Shown: positions 36,952 to 48,013 of the stretch, one piece after another
Position numbering within the stretch: the stretch's first letter is position 1
Layout: every line of letters starts with the position of its first letter
Assembly (NCBI GenBank): GCA_003254925.1
Contig: QANZ01018265.1
Location: 207,453 to 271,452, forward strand
Origin: Chamaecrista fasciculata
Taxonomy: Eukaryota > Streptophyta > Magnoliopsida > Fabales > Fabaceae
Reading direction: 5' to 3'
Length of the DNA: 64,000 nt
Position numbers and translations under genes: made by a program
The notes under the pieces: generated by a model
Databases searched by the model: none
What the model saw: only the letters and a program-made list of their open reading frames with translations
Told to the model about the DNA's origin: nothing

Positions 36952-39900
36952 TTAAGATGCTTTAGGGCATTGATCTTCAAGCCTGTTGAGCGACTTCAAG
37001 TAAGTTGAATGATCCAGTGCATTGTCAATCATTTTCGTCCCGACACAATCCTTCCTACCATGATCCCCAGGGAAACCAGAAACATGTAAATCACTTTCAA
37101 CTGGCTTATTCAAATTAATGGTCTGCCCAAATAGCTGAAATGAACCAGTACTAAGATTGGTTGAGTTGAATCTATGGGTCCCAACAAAGGCAGTGCTCAA
37201 GGAATTAACAGTACTCTGGCTATCAGGAGATAAGTTGTCAGATTGAGAGCTGCCTATGTTTAGATCAGTAGACACGGTTTTCAAATTTGATACTGTGTTG
37301 TTCCCAAAGGAACTAGCAGTATTATCACTTAGGAAGTCAGAAAATCTTGACACAGTACCAAGATTGGCTGAGTTGCAGCTATGGGTCCCAGCAAAGGCAG
37401 TGCTCAAGGAATGAACAGTACTCTGGCTATCCGGAGATAAGCTGTCAGATTGAGAGCTGCCTATGTTTAGATCTGTAGACACAGTTTTCAACTTTGGTAC
37501 TGTGTTGTTCCCAAAGGAATTAGCAGTATACAGATGAGTATTATCACTAAAGAAGTCAGAAAATCTTGACACAGAAAACAGATCATGCCTGGCTCCCTGC
37601 ATGCCAGCAGGAATTGTATCATAATTCAACAATGATTTGTTTAGGTGTCCCACTGTTGAATTGCTAAAACGTGTCAAAGTACAGAAGGGGTCTTCCTCTC
37701 TGTCAATTGGCACCCCAGGATAACTAGCAGCTCTAAACTTTTTGGAGGGGGGAAATGCTGTATGAAGCAGAGGGTAGGCAGAAATAGGTTCAACCTGCCA
37801 AGGGTTGACTCTCTTTGCAGTCTGCAACACTTCAGGTTCATCCCATGTAATCTATATGTAGAGAGCAGAACAGGGAAGAAGTAAATTTTGGTCAGCTTGG
37901 ATAAATGATAACTTTCAGATCTATATATAACTTGAAATAAAGGAAATGCATGTGAGTTTAGGACAACCAATGTAAATAAATATCAAAATAGATAAGTTAC
38001 AAGTTCATTACTTCCAATTCTCAACATGATGCATGTTTAAGCTTATCAAAATAGAAAAATAGAACCTTCAAACACATTTTTAGGGAATCAGCAACATTCC
38101 ATTGATATGAAATGAAGAACCCTAAACATATATTCTCAGAGTACAAACCAGAAGATAGGAACTTAACCAACAGTTTTCAGGAATCGTCCACAGGTGACCT
38201 TAATATAAAAGTGGTCAAGTTGTAGTGTATGTAACTTCCTTTACTTAGGAATAGAAGTTGGACAGCACCAAAATAAGGCAGCATGGTATTGGTAAATATT
38301 ATACTAGAGACTTTCCTCCTTTCCCATTTTTTTCTTCAAGATATCCAAACAAAGAGTACTGTCTCAGTGTCTCTTTTGAACTAACACTTCTAATTCCACT
38401 TTTGAGAGAGATCCTAGCCATTACTTTACAAATTATTTATGATATAACAGCAATAACTGTTTCAAACATGATTTCTGAATATATAATTCCATAAATATTC
38501 AAGGGATTATGACCATGATTATTACGTTTAAAAAAAAAAACTCATTCTTCATGCTGGCCTCCAGACTACGAGGTAAACTTTGTTTCACAAGTGGTAATCC
38601 TTGATGATGTTAAAATTTAAAACATAAATAGAAATGTTAAGTTGTAACTAAACACTATTCAAATGACCTTAAGAAATGTAAATACGATAATTATCTTTTC
38701 CCAAACTCATCCTAAATCACACAAATACAGGAGGACGAGCTTCCAATCTTAACTTTCTTAAAAACACACACACACACACACACAAATGAAGCAAAGACAA
38801 CAAACTCAAAGAACTCTATTCCAATGACTTCCTACTTCCTATAATGGCAGGGTTTTACCAATCCCAAAATTGACTTCTCAAAACCAACCGACTCTCATGA
38901 TCCAACCCAGAGGAGTAGATAATTAAACAAATGTGTAGAACTTTGAGAAACAACAAGCCAACATACCAAAGCAAATATAGAAACCACTTTTTCCTTCTCA
39001 TAATTTATCAATCACTAAGTATCTACTCTCTGTATTATATGTTCACTAAATCCCATTCCCCTATGAATTTAGTGATGTTTTCAAATTTCATTTTAGAAAA
39101 AGAAACTCCAGACAACAGTAACTACGCGTTGGTAAACATTATCCTGGATATCTATTATCTGTTTGATGTTTACGGGGTAAAATCATATCCTTATGGTAAT
39201 GAGAGGTTATAGAGAATCCACGAAAGATCATAAATCTGCTGCCTATGTCAAAACATTTGAAAAGAAAATATAGATTTTAAGCTCATTAGCTCTTGTTAAG
39301 GCTAACAAAAACACAATCCAAATGGAAAACTATCATCAACCAAACCATATACAAGAGGCTAAATAGTGCTGCAAGCATACCTGAAGCATTCGCCAAGGGG
39401 AACCCCGCCAAGGCTCATTATCAGGTGTGGTTACCGAGGAGACTGTCCCCTGAAACCAGGTCGTCCTTGACGAATCCTCGGTCTCCATAGCCATTTTTAC
39501 TCTCATTCCGGGATTCCATTTGATTTTCAGTGCTTTCTCCACAACCTCTGCCTTCAACACAAAGTCTGACCACCCAGCCCTTGGATAGTACACTACTTCG
39601 AACGGCATATTTTCTGCTGCCGATTCTGCAGCGCTTACAACTTCCTTAGCGGCAAACTTCCCGTTCCTGTTTCTCGAATATCCTCTGTAACTCGTATAGC
39701 ACTCTTCCTGCACCTCCTCCGGAACCTCAAATCTGATGCCACTGATCTCGGAGAGCCTTCTGGTGAAATCACCAGCAGCATTTCCAGAACTGAATCGCAA
39801 AGCTCTGCGGATCCCTACATACATGTCCCCCTGGGAGTTCTTCATGAAAACCACAGAATCACCGGCGACCAACTTCTTATGATTGACAAACTTGCTCCAT

Positions 39901-40484
39901 CCAGTAGTCAACAAGTGCCGCTTTGGCGTGCCCCGATAAATGTGGCAGAACACCCAGACAACGCCGTGAACGTCAGTGACGGACAATTTCTGGCTCGGAC
40001 GGTCGCACAGCAGGTTCATCGGCGGAAATATGGAATCAGCACAGAACCTCGGGACAGAGAAACCTCCGCCATTATTCGCATCAGACTGCGTCAGAATCTT
40101 GGCAAACGATACAACCTTATCAGCGCCCGGTGCTTCGGCAGAGTCATCACCAACAACGGGACGAAGGTGGTCGTCACGAGTCGCCGTAAAATCATTAAGC
40201 GGATGGAGTAGAAGCTTGGCAAAGACCTCGTCAGTGACTGGATCAGCAAGGAATTCAACCGAAGAGACACGGCAGAGAATAAGCGGCCTGGACAGTAAAC
40301 GCGGCGAGAGAGAGGAAGGAGACGGAGAAGCATGCTCCAAATGACCTTGCGGGAAGTAATAAACCCTGGAATGCAGGGTAGGGATCTCAACAGATGCGCC
40401 GGCACATGCTCGCCAGAGTTTTGGGGGGAGACGGCTAGGCTGCTGCGGCGGCGGCGGCGGTTGCCGTGACGGTGGCAGAGGCAT
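36952..40484 (-). CDS. ARF17: Auxin response factor 17 (miR160-regulated, no PB1 domain)
   Basis: B3 transcription factor of the ARF10/16/17 repressor clade, binding auxin-response elements in the nucleus. Two coding exons, 40484-39381 (368 codons) and 37851-36952, give 667 residues. A Pro/Gln-rich start precedes [26 protein letters not shown]; the B3 domain is about 125-228 ([38 protein letters not shown]) and the auxin-response domain about 285-367 ([35 protein letters not shown]). Exon 2 opens [21 protein letters not shown], and SDNLSP and QLFG motifs match ARF17. There is no C-terminal PB1 domain, as in Arabidopsis ARF17, so it should not pair with Aux/IAA proteins that way. Residues about 460-601 hold a direct duplication. 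The 1.5-kb intron has a CA microsatellite. Confidence 0.94.
37151..37577 (-). repeat. In-frame tandem duplication of about 210 bp inside ARF17 exon 2
   Basis: 37359-37577 and 37151-37358 encode two versions of one block: SRFSDF-SDNT...[41 protein letters not shown]. The first copy has a few extra residues (HLYTAN). The two differ at scattered positions. The Arabidopsis ARF17 middle region, as I recall it, has this SDNLSP block once. Confidence 0.88.
37586..37606 (-). promoter_or_regulatory. miR160 target site in ARF17
   Basis: The mRNA segment encoding AGMQGARH is complementary to miR160 over 21 nt with only a G:U pair at miRNA position 15, judged against miR160 as I know it. This site is conserved in ARF10, ARF16 and ARF17 across land plants and mediates transcript cleavage that limits these repressors. 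Confidence 0.93.
38764..38784. repeat. CA dinucleotide microsatellite in ARF17 intron
   Basis: About ten CA units in the single coding-region intron. Confidence 0.9.
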
Positions 40485-40559
40485 AGTTATAGTTAGTTCA
40501 GGAATTGCAGAGAATGAGAAAAATCAGTTGATGATACTAATTTGGGAAGGGAAATCGGA

Positions 40560-40574
40560 TTAGGGTTTATAAAC
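40560..40574 (-). promoter_or_regulatory. TATA-like and telo-box motifs upstream of ARF17
   Basis: On the minus strand GTTTATAAAC is followed at once by a telo-box, AAACCCTAA, about 75-90 bp before the ATG at 40484. A telo-box just downstream of TATA is common in plant promoters. The true leader may instead reach further up, through the GA/AC-rich DNA at 40620-40745. Confidence 0.35.
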
Positions 40575-41033
40575 ACTGGAGTGTTAGAAAAAGGAGTGAA
40601 GAAGGCGTGACTCTGTGAGTGAGTGTATATGTGTGTGAATGTGTCTCTAGAATTTGGTGTCTCCGATTGATTCGCGCTAAGACCTTTGAATGTGAGAGAG
40701 AGAGACACACACACAAACACACACATTGAGAGAGAGAGAGACACGGACCGAACACTAACAGAACAGGCACGGAAGCAAAAGGCCAAAAGCCGAGTGGGAA
40801 GAAATTAGATGAAAAAAATCCCTGATTCGCCCTAAAATTGCGTTTTCGCCACGACCGTCAGTGTAACAGTCTAACAGTCTAACGACATTTGGGGAACGGA
40901 TCTTTTATTCTCTCTATTTTTCTTTAATTTTCTTGAATTCAAATATCTTTCTAGAAAACAAAAATCCATTTTCTACTCTTGAGATTCCAAACGGAGAGAA
41001 TAATTACGTGAGAGGATTCGTAATATAAAATGA
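40575..41033. other. ARF17 upstream region with GA and AC microsatellites
   Basis: GAGAGAGAGA, ACACACACAAACACACACA and a second GA run lie at about 40693-40742, probably promoter or 5' UTR. From about 40800 the sequence is plain AT-rich. No gene is present. Confidence 0.5.
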
Positions 41034-41090
41034 AAGGTAAATTATACTTTGTTATTTTATACTTTGATATCATTTTACTTTAATATTTTG

Positions 41091-41190
41091 TGGTTCAAAA
41101 CGTGATATTTTGGTATTCTGTTATTGTTATTTTTTTGTTACTCTGAATAATTTTTTTTGTTAGTTTTGAACAAATTTGGCACATGACTTA
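41091..41190. repeat. Left 100-bp direct repeat flanking the LINE
   Basis: It runs from TGGTTCAAAACGTG to CACATGACTTA and is identical by eye to 44221-44320. An N at 41191 follows immediately. Confidence 0.9.
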
Positions 41191-41191
41191 N

Positions 41192-44100
41192 AGACGAAAG
41201 AAAGAAAAAAAAACCAAAAAAACACAGAGAAGGAAGAAACAACAGACCCAACCCGAGCAAAACTACACAGCACGCTCCATCCCCAACCCCAGACGATCAC
41301 GCAGCAGCGCCAATCTCAGGTCCGACGAAGGAGGAAGCTCCAGCTTCTGCAGCGTGCCGGCGTCATCTTCCCTACCCAAAGCGGCAAGCAGGTCGGCACA
41401 AGCATTCGCCTCCCGCCAGACATGCCGAATGTTCCACGACTGAAAGCTGCCCAGCAACTCCCGAATCGAGCGAACCAGAGAGTCGATATCGGCTCCAAGC
41501 GGACGAGGATCTTTCACAGCAGCAACAAGGTACGAGGAATCACACTCGATCTCTAACTTAGTGACTCCTATTTCCTTCGCACAAGAGAGGCCCTCCAACA
41601 GACCACAGGATTCCGCCCTGATCACCGAGCAGTCCCCCAAGAATTTGAAATACCCCTGAATCCAGCCACCATTTGCGTTTCTCAGCAACCCACCGCAACC
41701 AGAGCGACCCCGGACAGCGTCACACGAACCATCTGAGTTGAGCTTTACCCAGCCCTCCCTCGGACAGTCCCAGGTAATGCTAGTCCAGGATTTTTGGGAA
41801 TGCTTGTCCTCTGAAATGAAAAAATTATAACTGTCATTATAATGTTTGACTGTAGTAACGGAACTTACAAAGGGGTCTCTCGGGATGTTGACACTGGAAC
41901 TGAAGAGAGTATCATTCCTCCATCTCCAAATGTTCCAGGTATTGATAGCCCAAATCTGATTCCAAGAAAACTGCAAACTGCTAGAAAAAGTGTTATTTAA
42001 ATTTGCATAAATCCAGTCAAATAAATTATAGTTATAAAAAGAGATAAAATGACTAGGCTGTAAAAATTTGTTCCACAGGCCAGCAGCAAAATTGCAGTCA
42101 CGCAGCACATGGAGAGTGGTTTCCACCTGGTCGGGGCATCTATGGCATCTATTGGAGGTACCAAACCAGCGGCTACACCTATCTCTGGTAAGAAGCCTAT
42201 CATGAGCAAGTCTCCAGATAAATAGTCTAACTCTTTCAGGCACATTTAACTTCCATATAAGTTTAAAGAGTCTGTTAGGGGGACCATTCTTAATCAGCAT
42301 GTTGTAAGTAGATTTAACTGAAAACTCGCCATTACCCGAAGGCATCCATCTAATTTGATCACGACCCAAGGAATCCTTAGGCACAACTTCAGAATAGAAC
42401 CTCTGAATCCCACCTCCCAACATAGGCCGGAGAAGGTCTAAGTCCCATCTACCATCAGTAGTCAGGTCCGCCACTTTTTGGTTCAAAAAAACCATAGGAA
42501 TAGACATGTTAATCTCTTCAATAATACTCTTGTTTCCTTTCCCCCAAATATCAGTCCAAAAATTAGCACTTTGGCCATTTCCAATACTCCAACTTTGACC
42601 AATGTTTAATTTACTCCAAATTTTACCAAGCTCTTTCCAGAGGAGGGAATCACTATCCTTGACCACAATGAATCTGAGCAAATCCTCCCCTCTGCCGTAT
42701 TTACTAGAGAGCACCCTACTGCAAATGTTCTCAGGATCACACCTGACCTTCCACCCAATCTTCAAGAGGAAGGCATCGTTCATATACTGAAGCCTCTTGA
42801 TTCCAAGCCCCCCCTGCTCCTTATTCCTACAAATAGCATCCCAACCAATAGTGTGTAACTTTCTTGTATTCTCATCATGACCCCAAATAAAATTCCTTTG
42901 AAGTTTCTCAATTTCATTGCAGACACATAAAGGAATTCTAGTAGATTGCATGGCATAGTAAGGAATAGATGAGATAACAGATTTTGCCAAAGTGACCCTA
43001 CCGGCCATGGATAAGGATCTAGCCTTCCAACTTGCAAGTTTGTTTTTAACCCTATCAACAAGCCTCTGAAAATCCCTTCTAGTTTGCCTACCATGTAACA
43101 AAGGCATCCCCAAGTAGTTGCCCAAGTTATCGGTACAAGAAAAGTTAGTGATGTTCAAAATTTGGTCTTTTATATCCTGCTTGGTATTCTTAGAGAAGAA
43201 AATCCTAGTTTTGGCCGTGCTAACTTTTTGGCCAGAAGCATTACAAAAGTCATTTAAGCACCCAATCATGCAATTAGCCTGATTTACGGTAGCCTCACCA
43301 AATAAAAGAATATCATCAGCAAAGAAAAGATGAGAGATACAAGGGCCAGATCTGCCCGCCCTAAGAGACCTCCAACTACCATCCTCTAACCTATCCTCAA
43401 TGATATGAGACAATTTTTCAATACAAAGAACAAAGAGATAGGGAGAGAGGGGATCCCCTTGCCTCAAACCCCTAGACGGTCTGAAAGTGTTAGTCTTACC
43501 ACCATTCCATAAGATATTAATAGAAGAAGAGGTAACACAATTCATAATGAGATTAAGCAAATTTGGAGGGATATTCAATTCAGTGAGAACACTTCTAAGA
43601 AAATCCCAGCTAATTCTGTCATAAGCCTTTTCAAGGTCGATTTTTATGGCCATAAAAGATTTTTTACCTCTAGATTTTCTCATAGAGTGGAGCATTTCTT
43701 GAGCAATGATAATGTTTTCTTGAATGCTTCTACCAGGGACAAAGCTAGCTTGCAAAGGGGAGATCCACTCGGGTAAGAGATCTTTTAGTCTGTGAACAAT
43801 AATTTTGGTGAGGCACTTATAGATAACATTGCATAAGGAAATAGGACGGAAGTGACTAATGTATTCAGGATGATCAATTTTAGGAATGAGCACAACAAGA
43901 GTACTATTAATATCTTCAATATTGAAATCTCCTTTAAAAGCTTGACTCACAACATCCATCATGCTATCTTTGACTGTAGACCAGTTTTTTTGGAAGAAAA
44001 TAGCCGGAAACCCGTCTTCACCCGGAGCTCTAGTGCCATCCATGGAAAATAAAGCCAATCTTAACTCAGCTAGGGAAGGAGGACTGTCAAGGTTGCTGAG

Positions 44101-44220
44101 GCGCTGACAATCAATTGTAGCAAACTTTTTATTTGTAGCAATAAAATTCTGGCAGGCCATATCACTAGAGAAAAGATTTTTAAAAAAATCCTCAGCCATG
44201 ACTTACACGTAGGACGATAT
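41192..44220 (-). mobile_element. L1-type LINE with RNase H, 5'-truncated, 3.0 kb
   Basis: Only the reverse transcriptase and RNase H part of ORF2 is present; ORF1 and the endonuclease are gone, as in typical 5'-truncated copies. The 3' end is TC-rich on the minus strand, without a clean poly(A). At the 5' end 'catgacttacacgtagg' (about 44197-44213) repeats target sequence found at 44312-44328. The RT frame is open over 978 codons, so the copy is young. It lies in a foldback element upstream of ARF17 in the same orientation. Confidence 0.88.
41263..44199 (-). CDS. LINE ORF2 fragment: reverse transcriptase and RNase H, no endonuclease
   Basis: 978 codons without a stop. RT motifs include APGEDGFPAIFFQKNW, SFVPGRSIQENIIIAQE, IDLEKAYDRISW, GLRQGDPLSPYLFVLCIE and FADDILLFG (the FADD catalytic box). 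These are followed by the plant L1 zinc-binding-like region (FGTSNRCHRCPDQVETTLHVL without breaks in frame) and a C-terminal RNase H (LNSDGSCD, RAESCGLLEGL, ECDSSYLVAAV, REANACADLLA). The Met at 44199 coincides with the truncation point and is not a native start. Without endonuclease it should not mobilise itself. Confidence 0.9.
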   Translation of the reverse strand: MAEDFFKNLFSSDMACQNFIATNKKFATIDCQRLSNLDSPPSLAELRLALFSMDGTRAPGEDGFPAIFFQKNWSTVKDSMMDVVSQAFKGDFNIEDINSTLVVLIPKIDHPEYISHFRPISLCNVIYKCLTKIIVHRLKDLLPEWISPLQASFVPGRSIQENIIIAQEMLHSMRKSRGKKSFMAIKIDLEKAYDRISWDFLRSVLTELNIPPNLLNLIMNCVTSSSINILWNGGKTNTFRPSRGLRQGDPLSPYLFVLCIEKLSHIIEDRLEDGSWRSLRAGRSGPCISHLFFADDILLFGEATVNQANCMIGCLNDFCNASGQKVSTAKTRIFFSKNTKQDIKDQILNITNFSCTDNLGNYLGMPLLHGRQTRRDFQRLVDRVKNKLASWKARSLSMAGRVTLAKSVISSIPYYAMQSTRIPLCVCNEIEKLQRNFIWGHDENTRKLHTIGWDAICRNKEQGGLGIKRLQYMNDAFLLKIGWKVRCDPENICSRVLSSKYGRGEDLLRFIVVKDSDSLLWKELGKIWSKLNIGQSWSIGNGQSANFWTDIWGKGNKSIIEEINMSIPMVFLNQKVADLTTDGRWDLDLLRPMLGGGIQRFYSEVVPKDSLGRDQIRWMPSGNGEFSVKSTYNMLIKNGPPNRLFKLIWKLNVPERVRLFIWRLAHDRLLTRDRCSRWFGTSNRCHRCPDQVETTLHVLRDCNFAAGLWNKFLQPSHFISFYNYNLFDWIYANLNNTFSSSLQFSWNQIWAINTWNIWRWRNDTLFSSSVNIPRDPFVSSVTTVKHYNDSYNFFISEDKHSQKSWTSITWDCPREGWVKLNSDGSCDAVRGRSGCGGLLRNANGGWIQGYFKFLGDCSVIRAESCGLLEGLSCAKEIGVTKLEIECDSSYLVAAVKDPRPLGADIDSLVRSIRELLGSFQSWNIRHVWREANACADLLAALGREDDAGTLQKLELPPSSDLRLALLRDRLGLGMERAV

Positions 44221-44320
44221 TGGTTCAAAACGTGATATTTTGGTATTCTGTTATTGTTATTTTTTTGTTACTCTGAATAATTTTTTTTGTTAGTTTTGAA
44301 CAAATTTGGCACATGACTTA
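44221..44320. repeat. Right 100-bp direct repeat flanking the LINE
   Basis: Identical by eye to 41091-41190. It is followed by CACGTAGGCTAAC, the natural continuation of the interrupted foldback element. Confidence 0.9.
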
Positions 44321-44696
44321 CACGTAGGCTAACTAAAACTCAATTTTATCTAACATTTTGCTACAACAAAGATCAAACATATATCGGTATTAGATGCTTG
44401 TTTATGATTCCAATTAATGAAAATGTATGACAGATGATGACATCTTTGCTTTGGTTTAATGAGCGTTTAATCTTTGTTGTGGTAAAATATTAGATAAAAT
44501 TGAATTTTAGTGAGCTCACGTGTAAGTCATATACTAAATTTCATCCAAAACTAATTGAAAAATTGTTCAGAGTACCAAAAGGGTAACGACGGGGACATTA
44601 GAGTATTAAAGTGTCATGTTTTAAAATACAGAGTACCAAAGTGAAATGAAGTAAAACCACATAATATCTTAATATCATAATGTAATTTATCCCAAA

Positions 44697-45768
44697 ATAA
44701 ATGACATCCTCTCCAAAGTCTTCATATTGTATTCGTTTTAAAGTTTAAATAACAACAAAAATATTGGCTAAAAAAAGAATAACAACAAAAATATCTTATA
44801 CTAGTACTAATACATTAGATCCCATCAAAACTAGGGAGTAGATATGATATCTACAATAGAATTTTTTTAATTAAATAACAACAAAAATAATTTTACAAAA
44901 GCACCCTCTAATCACCTCAACTTTTTTTCATATATACTTGTGATTCTCCTGAGATATTCCTTAACTAATTGAATTCTATTTTAAATATTATTTTGTTTAT
45001 TTTTAAACTTGCGCCAAAGATCCATAAGGGAATTCCAATGAGCTTAGAATTGGACGGATGGATTCACCAAGTTTACTAAATTTTTTTATGAAATAATTGT
45101 ATATCAATTCAAAGTATATACACACACTAAACACTCTATTTGGGTATGTCACCATATCAGATATGTGTCTGTGTCCGACAGCTACACGACACATATTTAT
45201 AAGTTTCAGAATATAAAATTACTTTTTTATAATTTTTACATGATAAACAATATAAAATAATAACACATATAACATATATTATAGTAAAATGGCTTTCTTC
45301 TTTCTACTTTTGACTTTAATAAATTCATCCTACCTTATTGGTTCATCCCTATATGATAAAAATCTTATATTATTCTTTTCATTGAACTTCGGGGTTAGTT
45401 ATTAGATTTAGAGAGTTAGTTCTTGGATTAAATTTTCAAATCAATTTGAATAAAATTAGTGCAAAAATTGCATATAAAATTGAAGAATAATTTTGAAAAC
45501 CAAACATTCAAAAGGAAACAGAACGGACATAAATGTTTTACTAATATATGAATTCATTCAACAATTATATTGTTAGACTCGATTAGTCAATTTCATTCAA
45601 TTTTAGATATGATGAAAAAAATATGATTATTTTTAAAAAATAACACATATATATACACGTATATAAATTACTAACATATTATTTATAATTTCTGCAATTA
45701 CCAATATCCTAGTAAGACACCTCTTTTTTCTATGGGCAATTGGGCACATATATATATATATATATATA
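44697..45768. other. AT-rich intergenic DNA, nothing recognised
   Basis: No coding region, RNA gene or repeat end is supported. It closes with a TA microsatellite at about 45748-45768 against the Helitron 3' end. Confidence 0.4.
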
Positions 45769-46068
45769 CTAGGGGCTTTCGTGCCCTAACGGGCACGAAA
45801 ATATGTACGTAACATTTAATTTGACACTTGTAGTTATTCAATGACTAAACAATATATTTCTATTATTGAAGGACTAAATCGTTAGAAGTGAAAATTAAAA
45901 AACCAAATAATAAGTTTTCACTTTCTTAAATCTCATCTATTACTTTCTCTCTCCCATTATCTATATAGTTAGCCAATTATCAAGTTACACATGTTTATTT
46001 TTTTTTTGTTTTAATTTAATTATTTTTTACCAACCAAAAGGGTCCTCACACATATAATATAGTATAGA
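45769..46068 (-). mobile_element. Non-autonomous Helitron, 300 bp, best-preserved copy
   Basis: On the minus strand it begins TC-TATACTATATTATATGTG and ends with the hairpin CGTGCCC-GTTA-GGGCACG, then AAAGCCCCTAG|T. The interior ('gatgagatttaagaaagtg', 'gaaaacttattatttggt') is shared with 749-957. All three terminal Helitron hallmarks are present. Confidence 0.8.
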
Positions 46069-46319
46069 TATAGATATAGATAGATATATATGTAATATTT
46101 TAATTATTAAAATTTAAGATTATATTATAAAGTAATTGTTAATTTTGATATATCTTAAATTTTAAAATAATAAAAATTTTAATAAGAACATTTATACATG
46201 AATTGTGATTCATGAAAGTGGGTTCCTAAAAAATATGGTGTAAATTATAATTTTTTCATATTTATTTTATACTATAGTTTTAAATGACCGACTACAAGAA
46301 GCTCCTCACATATAATATA

Positions 46320-46602
46320 TTAGGGGCTTCGGGCACGCCAATATGCATGTAACGTTTGAATTGATTTAAAGTTGAAGATTATATTAAGTTTTTATATTGA
46401 TAAAATAGTAAGTTTGGGACCAATTTGAGAAATTATACAAATATGTAAAACTCATCTAAAATAAATAAAATATTTAGGACCAATTTGAAATTACCTCATA
46501 TGGGAGAGTGAGTAGGGAGAGAGAGTGGTATTTTTTTTTTAATTTTTTAATTCACTATTTTTGACCAACCATAAGGGGTGGAGCCATATAATATAGTATA
46601 GA
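46320..46602 (-). mobile_element. Non-autonomous Helitron, 283 bp, second subtype
   Basis: On the minus strand it runs from TC-TATACTATATTATATGGCTCC to GGCGTGCCCGAAGCCCCTAA (a CTRR end). The interior ('aggaccaatttgaaattacc', 'ctcatctaaaataaataaa') is shared with 1935-2255 and 3233-3595. The hairpin is imperfect. Confidence 0.68.
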
Positions 46603-48013
46603 TAGATAGATATAGATAATATAATATAGATAAAAAATTAAAACCAAAAACATAAAATAGAGAATAGAGAAATGTGACCCATACCAGTAGTTGTTAGTTT
46701 GTTACAGATATTCGTTGACAATTCATTCTCTACATTTTTATTCTTTAAATTTTTTTGAATTTTAAATAGAGAAATAAGAAGAAGAAAGAAAGAGTGTGAT
46801 CTCACAAAATAATAAAGGTGGATCAATTATCTTTGTCTCAAAATTTATTTTGATCTATTATTTTTTAAAAAAGTCAAATTGGTCCATTATATATGCAATT
46901 TAATTCAAAATGGTCATACCATTAAATTTCATATTTTCTCTTCATTTTTAACAACGTGACACCTGACTTAGCTTCTCTCTCTTTTATATTTCCCTTTCCC
47001 TTTTTGCATAATATCTTTTAATAACATGATTTTTTTTAGAAAAAAATCACAGGGAAAAAGCAATATATTTGATTATAAATGAAGCTTGCAGTTTCATAAT
47101 CTCCAAAACCTTGTTATCAATAAAAATGTCACACATAAAAGGAAAATGAACAAATGAGATAGACAGAAACATATCAAATATGTACCAAAAAAAAAACATA
47201 TCAAATATCACATCATTAGAAAATGAAAAAATTTACTAAACAACTTATGACTGGATCATTTTAAACTAAAGTTGAATAGATAATGGATCAATTTGAATTT
47301 TTTGACAGATATGAATTAAAATAAACTTTGAGACAAAGATACTGAACTAAAATAAATACTCCACCAATAATAAATCCATGGACCTACATTGTTTTTTTTT
47401 TTTTCTGTTCCTTTTTTTTTAGTTCACAAGAAATTTAGAAAAATGAAAATGTAAAAAATCCAATATCTCTCGCTATAATTTATTGTTGTTATGGAGATCG
47501 TTAATGCCAACGTCATTGAGCATCAATAATCGTTGTCGACAACTAATGTCACATATGTCGAATCATTAGTCATTACCATATACCAGCAGTGCTTCTCGTC
47601 CCATCAGACTAGTCAATCATCATTTAAGTATATCGTTACCAAAAAGAATTTATATCGTTACCTATTGTTTATGCTGTATGAAATATCAATCGCACTTATA
47701 TTTGATCAACTCCGCAGAACAAGCGACATGAATACAAGCATATACGGAAGTTCCATCACTGAATCCATAGTCAAATAAAAACAATACAGACTTTTATACC
47801 GAAAACATGGAGAGAATTGTTCAAGCGAAAAAAGGGAAGCTCCAACGACAATCAGAAAGAACACCGTCAAAGACAAAAACAGAATGTCACCATTACCAGA
47901 TTCAGTTTTTGACAAATACTACAAAACACCGGCAAAGACACAAACGACCACAAGATACCAAGAAATCTTAATGATAGCAGACATAACAGAAGGCCTGTAA
48001 TGTAATGGCGCAC
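46603..48013. other. Intergenic and eIF5 3' UTR
   Basis: AT-rich, with no gene to about 47700. About 47700-48013 is less AT-rich and adjoins the eIF5 stop, so it is probably the 3' UTR on the minus strand. Sequences near 46850-46960 and 47230-47350 ('atcaatttgaattttttga', 'caaatt ggtccattat') are inverted relatives, so a worn foldback element may span about 46830-47370. Confidence 0.4.

Larger units (their letters stand above)
41034..44696. repeat. Foldback element of about 0.5 kb, split by the LINE insertion
   Basis: The left arm 41034-41190 ('gtaaattatactttg', 'tcattttacttt', 'gtggttcaaaacgtgatat') continues at 44321-44395 ('cacgtaggctaactaaaac'). It is inverted at about 44460-44696 ('gagctcacgtgtaagtcat', 'aaagtgaaatgaagtaaaac', 'catcataatgtaatttat'-like). 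Before the LINE arrived this was one palindromic element. Confidence 0.55.
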
